Part shown: piece after piece, positions 47,304 through 59,118 of the stretch
How positions within the stretch are numbered: position 1 is the first letter of the stretch
Layout of the letters: each line of letters starts with the position of its first letter
From: Gordionus sp. m RMFG-2023
Taxonomy: Eukaryota > Nematomorpha > Gordioida > Chordodea > Parachordodidae
Length of the DNA: 64,000 nucleotides
Direction of reading: 5' to 3'
Assembly (NCBI RefSeq): GCF_954871325.1
Contig: NC_088775.1
Coordinates: 40,525,561 to 40,589,560 of the forward strand
The notes under the pieces: model-generated
What the model was told of the DNA's origin: nothing
The model's input: the letters and a program-made list of their open reading frames with translations, nothing else
Database searches by the model: none
Program-made: the position numbers and the translations under genes

Positions 47304-47513
47304 TAGTATAGTTAAACGGCTCGATTTTTTAAAAACGGCTAACTCAATATTTTAGCCAGAAAAATATTATCTAACCCTCGAGATTTATTTAAAAGATGTT
47401 CAACTCTTTGTGCCACCTATGAACAAAATCTTAAGTGAATAATATTTTTCCTAATAAAATATTGAGTTATCGTTTTTAAAAATCGGCTCAAAATGACCCG
47501 TTTAACAACACTA
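47304..47513. mobile_element. MITE, TAGTGTTGTTAAAC family, near-complete
   Basis: TAGTATAGTTAAACGGCTCG at the left and the complement of TAGTGTTGTTAAACGGGTC at the right. The flanking 8-mers differ, so the duplication is lost or an end is shifted. Confidence 0.78.
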
Positions 47514-47805
47514 TGTATATTTATTAAAGACAAAAAAATATTAATATAATCGTTATTTTTTCGAAATTTGAAGTTGAGCATCATGCTTATATGGGTTTTC
47601 TAACTCCAAATGTTTTTTAATATTGACCATATTTTGTCGGAAATTTTTTTTATATAAAAAATAGCGAAAAATTACTTTAATTTCATCGAAAATACCTTCC
47701 TATGATTTAGTAAATTTTTTGGATTCAATCAAATTGATTATCAAAGAGATATTATACTAAAAAAATTTTTCTTAACAAACAATATGATAATAAATATATT
47801 TGATA
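47514..47805. other. AT-rich spacer between two elements
   Basis: Nothing was recognised. Confidence 0.5.
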
Positions 47806-48399
47806 ATTATAACTAGTGTTGCGTAATCGGCTAAAAACTATGCATAAGCCTAATAAGGCTAAGCCTAAAAATCGGCTAAGCCTAAAAATCGTCTAAGCCT
47901 AAAAATCGTCTAACTAAGCCTATATAAATCTGCTAAAATTAAATTAGTCAAAATTCTGCATCGAATCTTAGTATTAATTATTATTTATTTATTTTAGTAA
48001 AATAATTTATTTTATTTATATTTAATGTAAATATTTTATTATTATCAACAAATAAACATGATATGATTTAATATTTTTTATTAATATTATTATATTTTGA
48101 AATGAAAATAAATTTATTTATTTGATGTTATTTTAATAAAAAAAAATAATATGCTGCTATATTGTAAAAATGTAATATTCTTTTTAATATAATTTATTAG
48201 TGATTTTCACAATCTTCTTTGTAAATACATCTTTTATTGAGGAATTATATTGTAAATTTTATTAGATAAATAAACAATCTTTTAGGTGAAATCTTTTATA
48301 ATTTTTTTATCATTTTTTTAAAATTATCTATTTTTTATTAAATGAGGTGGATTTTATGAAACTTTTTTGATGATTTTATATGATCTTTTTAAGGATAAT

Positions 48400-50720
48400 G
48401 TTTTAATGTGACAATTGTCATAATCGTTATTTTATAAGTTTTTTGAATTTTTTTGAAGAAAATAAGTATTAATAAGATGTTTAAATTAAAATTTAGTGAA
48501 GATGCACCATAGAAAAGTGACAATTGTCATAATCGTTATTTTATAAGTTTTTTGAATTTTTTAATAAGTATTAAAAACATGTTTAAAAAATTTAGTGAAG
48601 ATGTACCATAGAAAAGTGACAATTGTCATAATCGTTATTTTATAAGTTTTTTGAATTTTTTGAAGAAAATATGTTAAAATAAGTATTGATAACATGTTTA
48701 AATAAAATTTAGTGAAGATGTACCATAGAATATTGACATTGTCATAATCGTTATTTTTAAAGTTTTTTGAATTTTTTTGACGAAAATATGTTAAAATAAG
48801 TATTAATAACTAGTTTAAATATAAATTTAGTGAAAACAATGAAAAGTTACAATTGTCATAATCGTTATTTTTAAAGTCTTTTGAATTTTTTTGACGAAAA
48901 TATGTTAAAATAAGTATTAATAACATGTGTAAATATAAATTTAGTGAAGATGTACCAATGAAAAGTGACATTTGTCATAATCGTTATTTTGAATTTTTTT
49001 GAAGAAAATATTTTAAAATAAGTATTAAAAACATGTTTAAATAAAAATTTAGTGAAGATGTACCATAGAAAAGTGACAATTGTCATAATCGTTATTTTAT
49101 AAGTTTTTTGAATTTTTTTGACGACAAAATAAATATTAATAACATGTGTAAATAAAAATTTAGTGAAGATGTACCATAGAAAAGTGACAATTGTTATAAT
49201 CGTTATTTTATAAGTTTTTTGAATTTTTTTGAAGAAAATATATTAAAATAAGTATTGATAACATGTTTATTTAGTGAAGATGTACCATAGAAAATTGACA
49301 TTGTCATAATGATTATTTTTATAGTTTTTTGAATTTTTTTGACGAAAATATGTTAAAATAAGTATTAATAACATGTGTAAATATAAATTTAGTGAAGATG
49401 TACCAATGAAAAGTGACATTTGTCATAATCGTTATTTTTAAAGTTTTTGAATTTTTTTGAAGAAAATATGTTAAAATAAGTATTAAAAACATGTTTAAAT
49501 AAAAATTTAGTGAAGATGTACCATAGAAAAGTGACAATTGTCATAATCGTTATTTTATAATTTTTTTGACGACAAAATAAATATATTTAACATGTGTAAA
49601 TAAAAATTTAGTGAAGATGTACCATAGAAAAGTGACAATTGTTATAATCGTTATTTTATAAGTTTTTTGAATTTTTTTGAAGAAAATATGTTAAAATAAG
49701 TATTGATAACATGTTTATTTAGTGAAGATGTACCATAGAAAATTGACATTGTCATAATGATTATTTTTATAGTTTTTTGAATTTTTTTGACGAAAATATG
49801 TTAAAATAAGTATTAATAACATGTGTAAATATAAATTTAGTGAAGATGTACCATAGAAAATTGACAATTTTCATATCGTTATTTTATAAGTTTTTTGAAT
49901 TTTTTTGAAGAAAATATGTTAAAATAAGTATTAATAAGATGTTTAAATAAAAATTTAGTGAAGATGTACCATAGAAAAGTGACAATTGTCATAATCGTTA
50001 TTTTATAAGTTTTTTGAAGAAAATATGTTAAAATAAGTATTAAAAACATGTTTAAATAAAAATTTAGTGAAGATATACCATTGAAAAGTGACAATTGTCA
50101 TAATCGTTTTTTTATAAGTTTTTTGAATTTTTTTGAAGAAAATATGTTAAAATAAGTATTGATAACATGTTTAAATAAAATTTAGTGAAGATGTACCATA
50201 GAAAATTGACATTGTCATAATGGTTATTTTTATAGTATTTTGAATTTTTTTGACGAAAATATATAAAATAAGTATTAATAACATGTGTAAATGTAAATTT
50301 AGTGAATACAATGAAAAGTGACAATTTTCATAATCGTTATTTTTAAAGTTTTTTGAATTTTTTTGACGAAAATATGTTAAAATAATTAATAACATGTATA
50401 AATATATATTTAGTGAAGATGTACTAATGAAAAGTGACAATTGTCATAATCGTTATTCTTAAAATTTTTTGAATTTTTTTGACGAAAATATTTTAAAATT
50501 TTTATTTATAACATGTTTAAATAAAAATTTAGTGAAGATGTACTCTAGATAAGCGACAATTGTCATAATCATTATTTTTAAAGTTTTTTGATTTTCGTTG
50601 ACGAAAATATGTTAAAATGAGTTATAATAACATGTTTAAATAAAAATATAGTGAAGATGTACCATATAAAAGTGACAATTGTCATAATCGTTATTTTTAA
50701 AATTTCTTTGATGTAAATGG
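48400..50720. repeat. Left tandem array, about 20 units of 100-118 bp
   Basis: Each unit has TTTAGTGAAGATGTACCATA, AAGTGACAATTGTCATAATC, GTTATTTT, TTTTTTGAATTTTTTTGA and GTTAAAATAAGTATTAATAA. Indels vary the unit length, and some units lack sub-blocks. TGACAATTGTCA is a perfect 12-bp palindrome present in most units. Confidence 0.9.
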
Positions 50721-50999
50721 GTAAAAATATAGATTCTAAAATTAAAATTGCCTGAGTATATGCCATAGAAAAAACATATGGTAATAATAGATTCTTCCCC
50801 AAAAACAAAAGCAAATTGGCATTTTATTACATCCGTTCATAGGGTCAGAAATTAATATACAAAATTTATATCATAATATCTAATCCTTAGTTAGAAATTA
50901 TTATTTTTTTGCCAATTTTCACCAGACAATCTTGTTTAAAATTTGGGTAAACTTTTTTTTCTATTATAAAATCAATATCGATGCAAGTTAACTATTTTC

Positions 51000-51740
51000 G
51001 TTAAAAAACTTTAAAAATAACGATTATGATAATTTACGCTTATCTAGAGTACATCTTCACTAAATTTTTATTTAAACATGTTATCAATACTTATTTTAAA
51101 ATATCTTTGTCAATAAAATTCAAAAAACTTTAAAAATAACGATTATGACAATTGTCACTTTTCTACGGTACATCTTCACTAAATTTATATTTACACATGT
51201 TATTAATACTTATTTTAACATATTTTCGTCAAAAAACTTTAAAAATAACGATTATGACAATTGTCACTTTTCTATGGTACATCTTCACTAAATTTTTATT
51301 TAAACATGTTTTTAATATTTATTTTAACATATTTTCTTCAAAAAAATTCAAAAAACTTTAAAAATAACGATTATGACAAATGTCACTTTTCATCGGTACA
51401 TCTTCACTAAATTTATATTTACACATGTTATTAATACTTATTTTAACATATTTTCGTCAAAAAAATTCAAAAAACTTTAAAAATAACGATTTTGACAATT
51501 GTCACTTTTCATTGGTAAATCTTCATTAAATTTATATTTACACATGTTATTAATACTTATTCTAACATATTTTCGTCAAAAAAATTCAAAAAACTTTAAA
51601 ATTAACGATTATGACATGTTACTTTTCATTGGTACATCTTCACTAAATTTATATTTACACATGTTATTAATAGTTATTTTAACATACTTTCTTCAAAAAA
51701 ATTTAAAAAACTTATAAAAGAACGATTATGACAATTGTCA
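51000..51740. repeat. Right tandem array, about 7 units in opposite orientation
   Basis: This is the complement of the left array unit: GGTACATCTTCACTAAATTT, TTAACATATTTTCGTC and GATTATGACAATTGTCACTT repeat at about 110-bp steps. Confidence 0.9.
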
Positions 51741-52424
51741 CATTAAAATATTATTCATAAAAAGATCATATAAAATAACATCAAAAAAGTTTCATAAAAT
51801 CCACCTCATTTAATAATAAATAGATAATTTTAAAAAAATGATAAAAGATTTTACCTAAAAAATTGTTTATTTATCTAATAAAATAATATAATTCCTCAAT
51901 AAAAGATGTATTTACAAAGAAGATTGTGAAAATCACTAATAAATTATATTAAAAAGAATATTACATTTTTACAATATAGCAGCATATTATTTTTTTTATT
52001 AAAAAAACATCAAATAAACAAATTTATTTTCATTTCAAAATATAATAATATAAATAAAAAATATTAAATCATATCATGTTTATTTGTTGATAATAATAAA
52101 ATATTTACATTAAATATAATAAAATAAATAAGTAATAATTAATGCTGAACATCGATGCAGAATTTTGACTAATTTATTTTAGCCAATTTTTAGGCTTAGC
52201 CCATTTTTAGGCTTAGCCGATTTTTAGGCTTAGCCTAATTAGGTTTAGCCTGTTTTTAGGCTTAGCCTAATTAGGTTTAGCCGATTTTTAGGCTTTACCT
52301 AATTAGGCTTAGCCGATTTTTAGGCTTTACCTAATTAGGCTTAGCCGATTTTTCCACCTAAAATCTCGGCTAAGCCGTTTTGTAGTCGTCTAAAATTAGC
52401 CGATTACGCAACACTAATTATAAC

Positions 52425-52689
52425 AATTTAAAGAATTATTTATAAAATACAATACCCTCCTATTCCTCTAGTGCTTTTGTTGAATGTATGTTTCATATTG
52501 CGTAATAGGTTTTAGGCGAGAGGGGTAGCTGCCTGTCAGATTCAAATTTAGAATTTGCTACTTTTAAAAGCAAAAGATTAAAAAAATTTTTGCTGCATAA
52601 TTAATTTTTTTTGATATGAATATATATAGATAAAACAATGTTGTTTTATATACTTTATAATTTGAATATAAAATCAAAGAAGCGGTGCT
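52425..52689. other. AT-rich DNA, nothing recognised
   Basis: A frame at 52564-52809 on the minus strand has no recognisable content. Confidence 0.5.
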
Positions 52690-52816
52690 CTTTTTTTTAA
52701 AGTTGGAGCGGGAACACACTTCTTTTATAAACTCTGGATCGGGAGCTAGCTCCTTTTTAAATGGTAGGAGCGCTAGCTGACCTCCTTTTTTAAAAAAAGA
52801 TGTTAACAACTCTGAA
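52690..52816. mobile_element. hAT terminal fragment (CAGAGTTGTTAAC end)
   Basis: The right end reads GTTAACAACTCTG, the complement of a hAT terminus like that at 62364. Subterminal GGAGCTAGCTCC, GGAGCGCTAGC and AAGGAGGTC strings resemble the GTAGCGCTA repeats of that family. No left partner was found. Confidence 0.6.
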
Positions 52817-53168
52817 GTGAGGATATTTTACACTAAAAAATGTATTCGTTATTTTGTTTCTTTCAAAAATTATTAATATTTTCCAAAAAATTTTAAATTT
52901 TACGTACCGAGGAAATTAAATAAATATATGGCTTAAGGGGCAAAGTAGGAGAGAAAGAGTGACTAAAAAAACTCTTATAATTTTCATCTTTTATACAATT
53001 CTATTCTCAATTGGCATTAAGAATTGAATTCAGAATTTCCCTTAATTAGCTTATCATTTAAAGTTACCAATTTAATAGAGAGCTAATTACCTCATTCTTT
53101 GTTTTGTTAGGTTTATGAGAAACTCTTGTTTAAGAATAGACTTGGGTATCTCATAAGCTCTTTGTTCT
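52817..53168. other. AT-rich DNA, nothing recognised
   Basis: No features were seen. Confidence 0.5.
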
Positions 53169-53740
53169 AGTTTTGAAAGGCCTAAAACGAATTATTTGTT
53201 ATTCGAAATATTCCGAATCGAATAATTGTGCTATTCATATTATTCGAAATATTTATTTATAAATATTCTTAATTTTTCGTAAATATTTTATTGTAAGTAT
53301 AATTAAAATGAAGTAATTAAATTTTCTTTGGATATCATTTCGTTTTATTTTATTTTATTTCTTACCAAATCATACATAATTTATATTTTCTGATAAAGTT
53401 ATAAAAAGGGAAACGTCCCAACAAAGTAAACTAAAATTTAATTATTTTATTTTATATGGTTTCTTTTTAATAATTTTTGGTGTTATGAACAAGTCGTCAA
53501 TGGCCCCTACACTTTTAGGGATGGAAGCAGAATACCCCCTTGGAAAGTCCCCCTCCCCCCATCTCGAAAAAATGGCCAATTATTTTTTGACACCCATAAA
53601 TTTTAACAATAATTTTTATTGCATCTTTAATATATAATATAAATAAAATGTAAAAAAAAATTATATTTAAATTAATAATTTAGGTAAATTGGGGGAAGAG
53701 AAAGCGAAAGAATTTATAATTATATCAATATTTATTGCAG

Positions 53741-54155
53741 AGACCTTCATGGGCCTTAATTTTTTGACACCTTACCCAGGCCCTCAGTAAAAAAATTTTT
53801 TTAGGCCCAAGCCCGGTCCGGCCTTTATCTAATGTTAAAAAAAACTCCGAGCCCAGCCCAAGCCCATGATAAGTTTCAAAAAAATTTCCCAAACCCGGCC
53901 AAACCCATATCCAAAAGTTTAATTTTTTTTTATTTAATGAAAATAAACAATATTTAAATATATAGGCAATCATTTTATTTACAATACTGAAATATATTAT
54001 TATTAGAAGAAAAAAAGGCAATATTTCTTTAAATTAGCAACTGTTTTAAATAATCTAAATTTAATAATTTTAGGCTCAAACCAAGCCCAAGCCCGTTAAG
54101 AAAAATTTTTTAAAATCCAGGCCCGCTAGAAAATATAATATTAGACCTAAACATG
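53741..54155. mobile_element. GC-rich MITE-like insert
   Basis: It begins CAGAGACCTTCATGGGCC and ends CTAGAAAATATAATATTAGA. CCCGGCCAAACCC, GCCCAAGCCC and similar strings repeat inside. The right end matches 23490-23520 in complement. Frames across it (53725-54021) are spurious. Confidence 0.6.
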
Positions 54156-54204
54156 AAGTTGTTTAACTAATTTTTTTTCAATGATAAAATTAGATTTCTC
54201 TCCT

Positions 54205-55494
54205 TCATAAAATACTGTGCTTTAAAAAAACATCCAAAAATTCAGTGTTATTATCTATTAGGATTAAAAAATAATTAAAGACAATAATTAAAATTATACT
54301 TCTCAAATTAATCAGGCAATCTCTTGTCAATTGAATTTGATTTATTGCAAACCTTATATCCTTCGAAATGGTTTGAAATTTTGTACAAGCCAAACTTGTT
54401 ATCAACAATATTTTATCCAAAACACAAAGTGATAAAATAAAATAAAATTTTATTTTAGAGACTATAGCACTAGCCATAGTGGAAGTGGCAGTATCTTCAG
54501 AATTTTTTAAATTTGTTAAAGCTGCCTTCAAGGCATCATAAAGTAGAAAAAATTTACAATAGCTTTATAAGACTATAGCCAGCTTCTATCTAAACAAATA
54601 AGATAATATTACCGAGTGGTATTCTTGATGCGTAGAAATCGTTACTATTTTGTCAGTGCATTACTCTAACATGCTTTGAGCACCTCATATCTTTTAACAC
54701 CATTAAAATATATATAATCTCGTCTAATATTCAAAAACATTTCGCAATTCATTTATTGATTGACATAATTTAACAATGATTTAATTTAATCGATGACAAT
54801 AGGACCAAATAAAAGCTGCCTTTGGCGCCTCCGCTCTAATCAAAGCCTGCACTTCATTGATTCTTCCACTCATGTTTGAGACGGAATTCAAGAGGTAAAT
54901 TCATGAAGCCAAGTTTGGATATTATATTCTTTTTAATATCGAGACCAGTTGTATTTCCCATACAATATATGTCTATCAGTCCTTCAATGGGCTTAGGAGT
55001 CTCACTAATTTTAACATATCTTACTATCAAAGCTATTGCTTCTGATTTCGAAATATCAAATGTGCCATCAACTATGATTGAAAAGCACCTGTTAATTTCA
55101 ATCTCATTTTAAATTTTTTTTATAACCATATTCATGGTTTCAATGAGAATATTTATGTTATTATATAATAATAGATTTGAATATAATTTCGTTTTTAATC
55201 CCTTATTTTGTTTTCTCTCAGTACAGGTTCAGAATCTGCAATGAGTTTAATAAGGCTCATCATATTGCCTTATTGTTGCCTGTTTCCCCAGAAGGCTTGG
55301 TTACGAGATAATAAATAACCTAGACATCTTATAAATATTCTTATGATAGAACGGTTATTATTCACACATTTTTTCTGGGGTATTATAAATTGTAATATGG
55401 AATTTTTGTTGTGTGAAAGCCTTCCATAATCGGCCATCATATGTGCCTGTGAAGATTCATGCACAATAATATTACTATTAAATTTAGTGATCAT
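54205..55494 (-). pseudogene. ZMYM1-like hAT transposase (copy 2)
   Basis: From 55494 the minus strand reads FNSNIIVHESSQAHMMADYG, CLGYLLSRNQAFWGNRQQ, then MMSLIKLIADSEPVL (55265-55215). This is the family's order before the DDE domain. Remnants of the ADETxDVS and SYDGxSNMS blocks follow (55070-54850), and from 54531 comes the helical C-terminal half (FQTISKDIRFAINQIQLTRD). Stops and frame changes separate these parts. The protein is shorter than active relatives because the end of the DDE domain is missing. It keeps more of the N-terminal half than copy 1. Confidence 0.8.
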
Positions 55495-55860
55495 TAAAAG
55501 AGTTAGATATTATATTTTCTTCTAACACATTTTATTTTTTTGGTTAATATTTTTGGATAACAACCTAATTTACTAAACATCAATCTAAAATTTCCGTCAA
55601 TACATATTAAATTAAATAATAAGGGGGGGGGGATCTTATTATTACATACATAAACCAGAAATCAATTGGTTATGGATGGATGTTTAAAAAAAAATATTAA
55701 AATAAAAAATTTAAAAAAAAATTTTTTTTTGTACCCCCTCTCAAATTTTTTGAAGCAGTTGCTTCGGACCCACTCCCCCACCCCTCGTTGTAGGGTCCAC
55801 TGCAAGTCGTTAATCGAACAGCCAAATTCATTTGATCTCGTGCGATTGAGAAAATAGAAA

Positions 55861-56370
55861 ATTATTATAACTTAACAAATATTCATACTATAATATCAAC
55901 AATATTAAATTCTAAACTAAAAATGGAATTTTTGGAACAACTACCAACATCATATAACATAGATACAACAACTCTATTAGAAAAATTTAAGGATGTATAT
56001 AATGAAGACTAAGTGAAGTATAATATCAATACAACATCAGTTAGCGCAATAGTACAGTAGAACATGGATAAAATTTTCAAACAAAATAACATCTCATCAA
56101 TATGTGAGGTGGAAACATATCTTAATGAATTAAGAATCAGTTCTAATAAAAGTCCGCTAGAATGGTGGAGATTGCATGGGGATCGTTTTCCTGTGTTATC
56201 GAAAATGGCAACTGATATATTGTCAATTCAGGGATCTTCGGCTTCTTGTGAGCCGTTGTTCTCAGATAATGAAAAATAGAATGTCTTTGAAGGAGGAAAC
56301 TATTAGAAAGATTTTATGGTTAAAAAACTGGTTATCAAATTCGGATCTAGCATAATTATATTTTTTGTGT
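55861..56370 (+). pseudogene. hAT transposase C-terminal dimerisation region
   Basis: 55861-56011 reads TILNSKLKMEFLEQLPTSYN and ends in a stop. 56064-56279 gives VETYLNELRISSNKSPLEWW, RFPVLSKMATDILSI and SSASCEPLF, the conserved hAT C-terminal dimerisation block (PLEWW, AxDILSIxxSSAxSER). The usual SERxFS is degraded to CEPLFS. The closing residues MSLKEETIRKILWLKNWLSN are in another frame after 56279. The N-terminal two thirds are absent, so the nested insertion landed in an already deleted element. Confidence 0.8.
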
Positions 56371-56934
56371 ATTATATTTTGATGTTTATAAAATGAGATT
56401 ATTGTACATTTTTAGAAAATTTAATAAATTGATTAGATTGAAGAAATAATTTAAATATTTTTTATAAGCAATTCTAATTCTAAAAATCGTATATGAAATC
56501 ATTGGGTTTTATATCGTTTATTTTCTGTAAATTTTTATATGCTAATGACAATTAGTTTAGAGAATCCTAAAAAGTGTCATCTTAAAACATTACATCTGTT
56601 TATAATTTTTTTTGCTAAAAATTATACATTTTTTATAAGCTTTAGAAAAATTTTCGAATCGAATCGAATAATGATTTTATTGTATGAATACGATTAATAA
56701 ATTATTCGATTCAGTGTCATCTTAAAACATTACATCTGTTTATAATTTTTTTTGCTAAAAATTATATATTTTTTATAAGCTTTAGAAAAATTTTCGAATC
56801 GAATCGAATAATGATTTTATTGTATGAATACGATTAATAAATTATTCGATTCGTACGAATACGAATAGCTTCGAATCGAATACGAATAATATTATTATTC
56901 GATTCTATTCGTTTTTTTGTAAGTCTAGTTTTGA

Positions 56935-57263
56935 TAAATTGGTTTAGATTTAGGTTCTCAAAAAGGTTCAGTTTGAAGCCCTGATATTGGGAATAAGATT
57001 TTTTAAAAATTATGTTTTTAAATCAAAATATTTACTTATATATATTTTCTTTATTTTAAATTTATGATACTTTAGTTAACTATATAACATGAAATCTCTT
57101 CTTGGGTTCAATTTTTTTTAAACACATATTAATTTTGTAGTTAGTTTCAACAATGATTTTAAAAGTGCAAGAGTTTTGTACCAACATTTTATAATTTTAT
57201 GCAATAATTTACAAAACTGTTTTCATCCATAATACCAGAAACTTCCCTTCTTCGACTGATCAG
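56935..57263. other. AT-rich DNA upstream of the candidate exon
   Basis: It ends with a pyrimidine-rich stretch, CTTCCCTTCTTCGACTGATC, before AG. This is a plausible splice acceptor for the exon that follows. Confidence 0.45.
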
Positions 57264-58085
57264 GACTATCATAGATTTGGCATCGAATCTCAATATCACT
57301 GAAAGCTCTCTAGTCACTCCTGAATCAGATGAAACACTACTTAGCCCTTGCCCTGATGTGGGCATGATCGATCTTCCATCCAGCAATTTAAACCGGGTAA
57401 ACGATATGGATCATGTATTTAATAAATTGAACATCGCGAATAATCCGGGATCAAAAAATTCCGAGAATGACGAAAACCCAGCTACATCATACAATATGAA
57501 TCATTCTAAATCATATAATCATGGCCCCTCTGAAAAAGTCAAGATAATACCCATTTTACAAAATTGGACCCATCATGCCAAGATTAGAAAATATGGGGCT
57601 CTAGCCAAGGAATCTAGTAAAAAGCACAAGAAAATTAAAAGCCAGCGCCACACAACTTGCGAGCCCATCAAAACGAACCTTCAGAGATCAAGTTCCAATA
57701 AGCACTATGCAGATTACAATGATCCAGGCAGGTACGTCAAAGGTGGTTATTATCTATACGATCCTAGCTCTAGCAGTCAAAATATTCAGGCAGGTTATGA
57801 CCATAATGGCGATGTACACTATGATGGTATAAGAGGTCATTTTTCGTCTAATGCCTATTACGGGATCCAGAACAATATGAGAAATATCTGCATGATGAAT
57901 CAACCTTTTATAATAAATAATATTAACAACTACCACCCATCTGTTAACAACTCAAGCAATACCAATAATTATAGAGTAAATCAATATTCCGGAAATTATA
58001 ATGGCTTCACTGCAAATATGACGGAAATAAATCCTAAGTCCATTCAATCTTGGCAAAAAGTATTTTTTTATATGTCTGAAAAAAG
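57264..58085 (+). CDS. Candidate host exon, Asn/Ser/Tyr-rich protein of unknown function
   Basis: An open frame of over 800 bp starts after an in-frame stop at 57205. It has ordinary codon use, unlike the repeats around it. It could begin at an acceptor near 57263 and end at AAAAAAG|GTATGA (58085/58086), a good donor. Without splicing the frame runs to 58158. The protein opens with ASNLNITESSLVTPESDETL, has a basic patch (KESSKKHKKIKSQRH, about residue 115-130) and then a Tyr/Asn-rich low-complexity half (YYLYDPSSSS, INNINNYHPSVNNSSN). No domain was recognised; the composition suits a disordered regulatory protein. The first ATG in frame is at 57364, so the exon is probably internal. No partner exon was joined with confidence. 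Confidence 0.5.
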
Positions 58086-58158
58086 GTATGATATTTTTAA
58101 GTTGTTTGAATATATCGTATTTCTTTTCAAAAACAAAGCTCATAAGAAGTATAAATAA

Positions 58159-58538
58159 TTACCAACTAAGGTAAACCAATCTAAGTCACCAAACTAATAT
58201 ATTGGGAAGATGTTGATACCCAAAAAGATGCAATTTTATAATAAAATTTGGTAATGGAATTGCTCTAATAAAGGAAAAAATATATGACCCAGTGATTAGT
58301 TAAGGTCCGAACTGTGGATGGTCTAAACTGAAACACAAAGACTATATTGGTTCCTTGGGAAAAACATCTCCCCATAGCATGGCCCTTAATAAAGAGACTG
58401 GTTATTATTAGTCCTATTTTTTAAATGTATTTAAAAAAGGGATATGTTTGCATTCTATGTCTTCCAAGTTAGAATCCCACCTACTCTAAACTAAAATGTT
58501 TTTTATTTTCATATAAGTTTCTTATCGTGATATAACCT
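58159..58538. other. Intron or 3' region of the candidate gene
   Basis: No repeats or further exons were recognised. An AATAAA-like string near 58238 is not decisive. Confidence 0.4.
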
Positions 58539-58754
58539 TTGAGGATAAACTATAGAGATACACAGAATTTTTTAGCCGATACAGGCACTACCATTGATAA
58601 TAAGAAACAGATCGATTATTTTGACTCGAACCTTCCCGCATTTTTTAGAACGAGACCTGGCCTGTGTCACATTGAATTTTTATGTAATCATATATGGGAA
58701 AAATCTCAAACTCAAAATATTTTATTCTCTACTTTAATGTTATATAATATTTAG
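58539..58754 (+). other. Open frame of unknown status, possible exon
   Basis: 71 codons: NYRDTQNFLADTGTTIDNKK, DYFDSNLPAFFRTRPGLCHI and then an AT-rich end. A possible acceptor (TTTTTTAG) is at 58572-58579, but joining it to the donor at 58085 puts a stop seven codons in. It may be an exon of another gene, or chance. Confidence 0.25.
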
Positions 58755-58799
58755 TTTAAATATTCATGTATATGAAATATTTTCTTCTGATTTTTTAAA

Positions 58800-58900
58800 C
58801 ATTTTTTACAAAAAACAAGGAATATAAAGGAAATATAACATTAATATTTTTTCGGATCATGGGCTTGGCCTATATTTTATTGACGGTGTTACTACTATAA
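58800..58900. repeat. Dispersed repeat fragment shared with 31840-32157
   Basis: GGAAATATAACATTAATATT and GGCCTATATTTTATTGACGG match 31920-31985. The family is unknown. Confidence 0.6.
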
Positions 58901-59118
58901 AAAGTTGAACCATTGGATTAAATAAAATTAAGAAACGGAAATAGAACTAATTAAAAACCAAATTATAATGCCCATTGAAAACCATTTTAAAAAGAATTCA
59001 TTGTCCTTATTTATATACTACGATACATAATTATAAAAATTTAACAAACACGTATTAAAATTATTAAAACTAAATTTAAAGTCATAAATAAAAAAGTTAA
59101 AGTTTTAATCGCAAAATT

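Larger units (their letters stand above)
47814..52416. mobile_element. Non-autonomous hAT-like element with opposed tandem arrays, long form
   Basis: The ends are TAGTGTTGCGTAATCGGC and GCCGATTACGCAACACTA. An exact 8-bp target duplication, ATTATAAC, is at 47806-47813 and 52417-52424. Subterminal parts repeat GGCTTAGCCGATTTTTA (52180-52400) and its complement (47840-47940). The body is two opposed tandem arrays, about 48400-50720 and 51000-51740, around a unique core near 50730-50995. Total length is 4603 bp with no gene. Short frames within the arrays are translations of the repeat unit only. Confidence 0.9.
53498..55802. mobile_element. ZMYM1-like hAT transposon, copy 2 (nested)
   Basis: The ends are CAATGGCCCCTACA and the complement of CAGTGGACCCTACAACGAGG. 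The 8-bp target duplication CAAGTCGT is exact (53490-53497 and 55803-55810). It lies wholly within the AGGCCTAC-family hAT and itself carries a GC-rich MITE (53741-54155). Copy 1 is at 28320-30109. Confidence 0.88.
53177..56926 (+). mobile_element. hAT element (AGGCCTAC family) with a nested ZMYM1-like hAT
   Basis: The left end AAGGCCTAAAACGAATTATT is matched in complement by the right end (AACGAATAG...ACAAAAAAAC). An exact 8-bp duplication, AGTTTTGA, is at 53169-53176 and 56927-56934. Subterminal regions at both ends repeat ATTCGAATCGAATACGAA. A transposase C-terminus remains at 55861-56370. The nested element at 53498-55802 accounts for most of the length. A 141-bp block (GTGTCATCTTAAAACATTAC onward) is present twice in tandem near the 3' end (about 56573 and 56714). 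Confidence 0.85.

Noticed and set aside
48871-51717. Many 65-90 residue frames with recurring F/Y/T-rich sequence
   Set aside because: They are translations of the array unit in one frame, repeated with the unit; no start context, no domain, and indels break the frame between units.
58563-58600. ADTGT motif suggesting a retroviral-type aspartic protease
   Set aside because: There is no hydrophobic flanking pattern or partner motif, and nothing retroviral is nearby.
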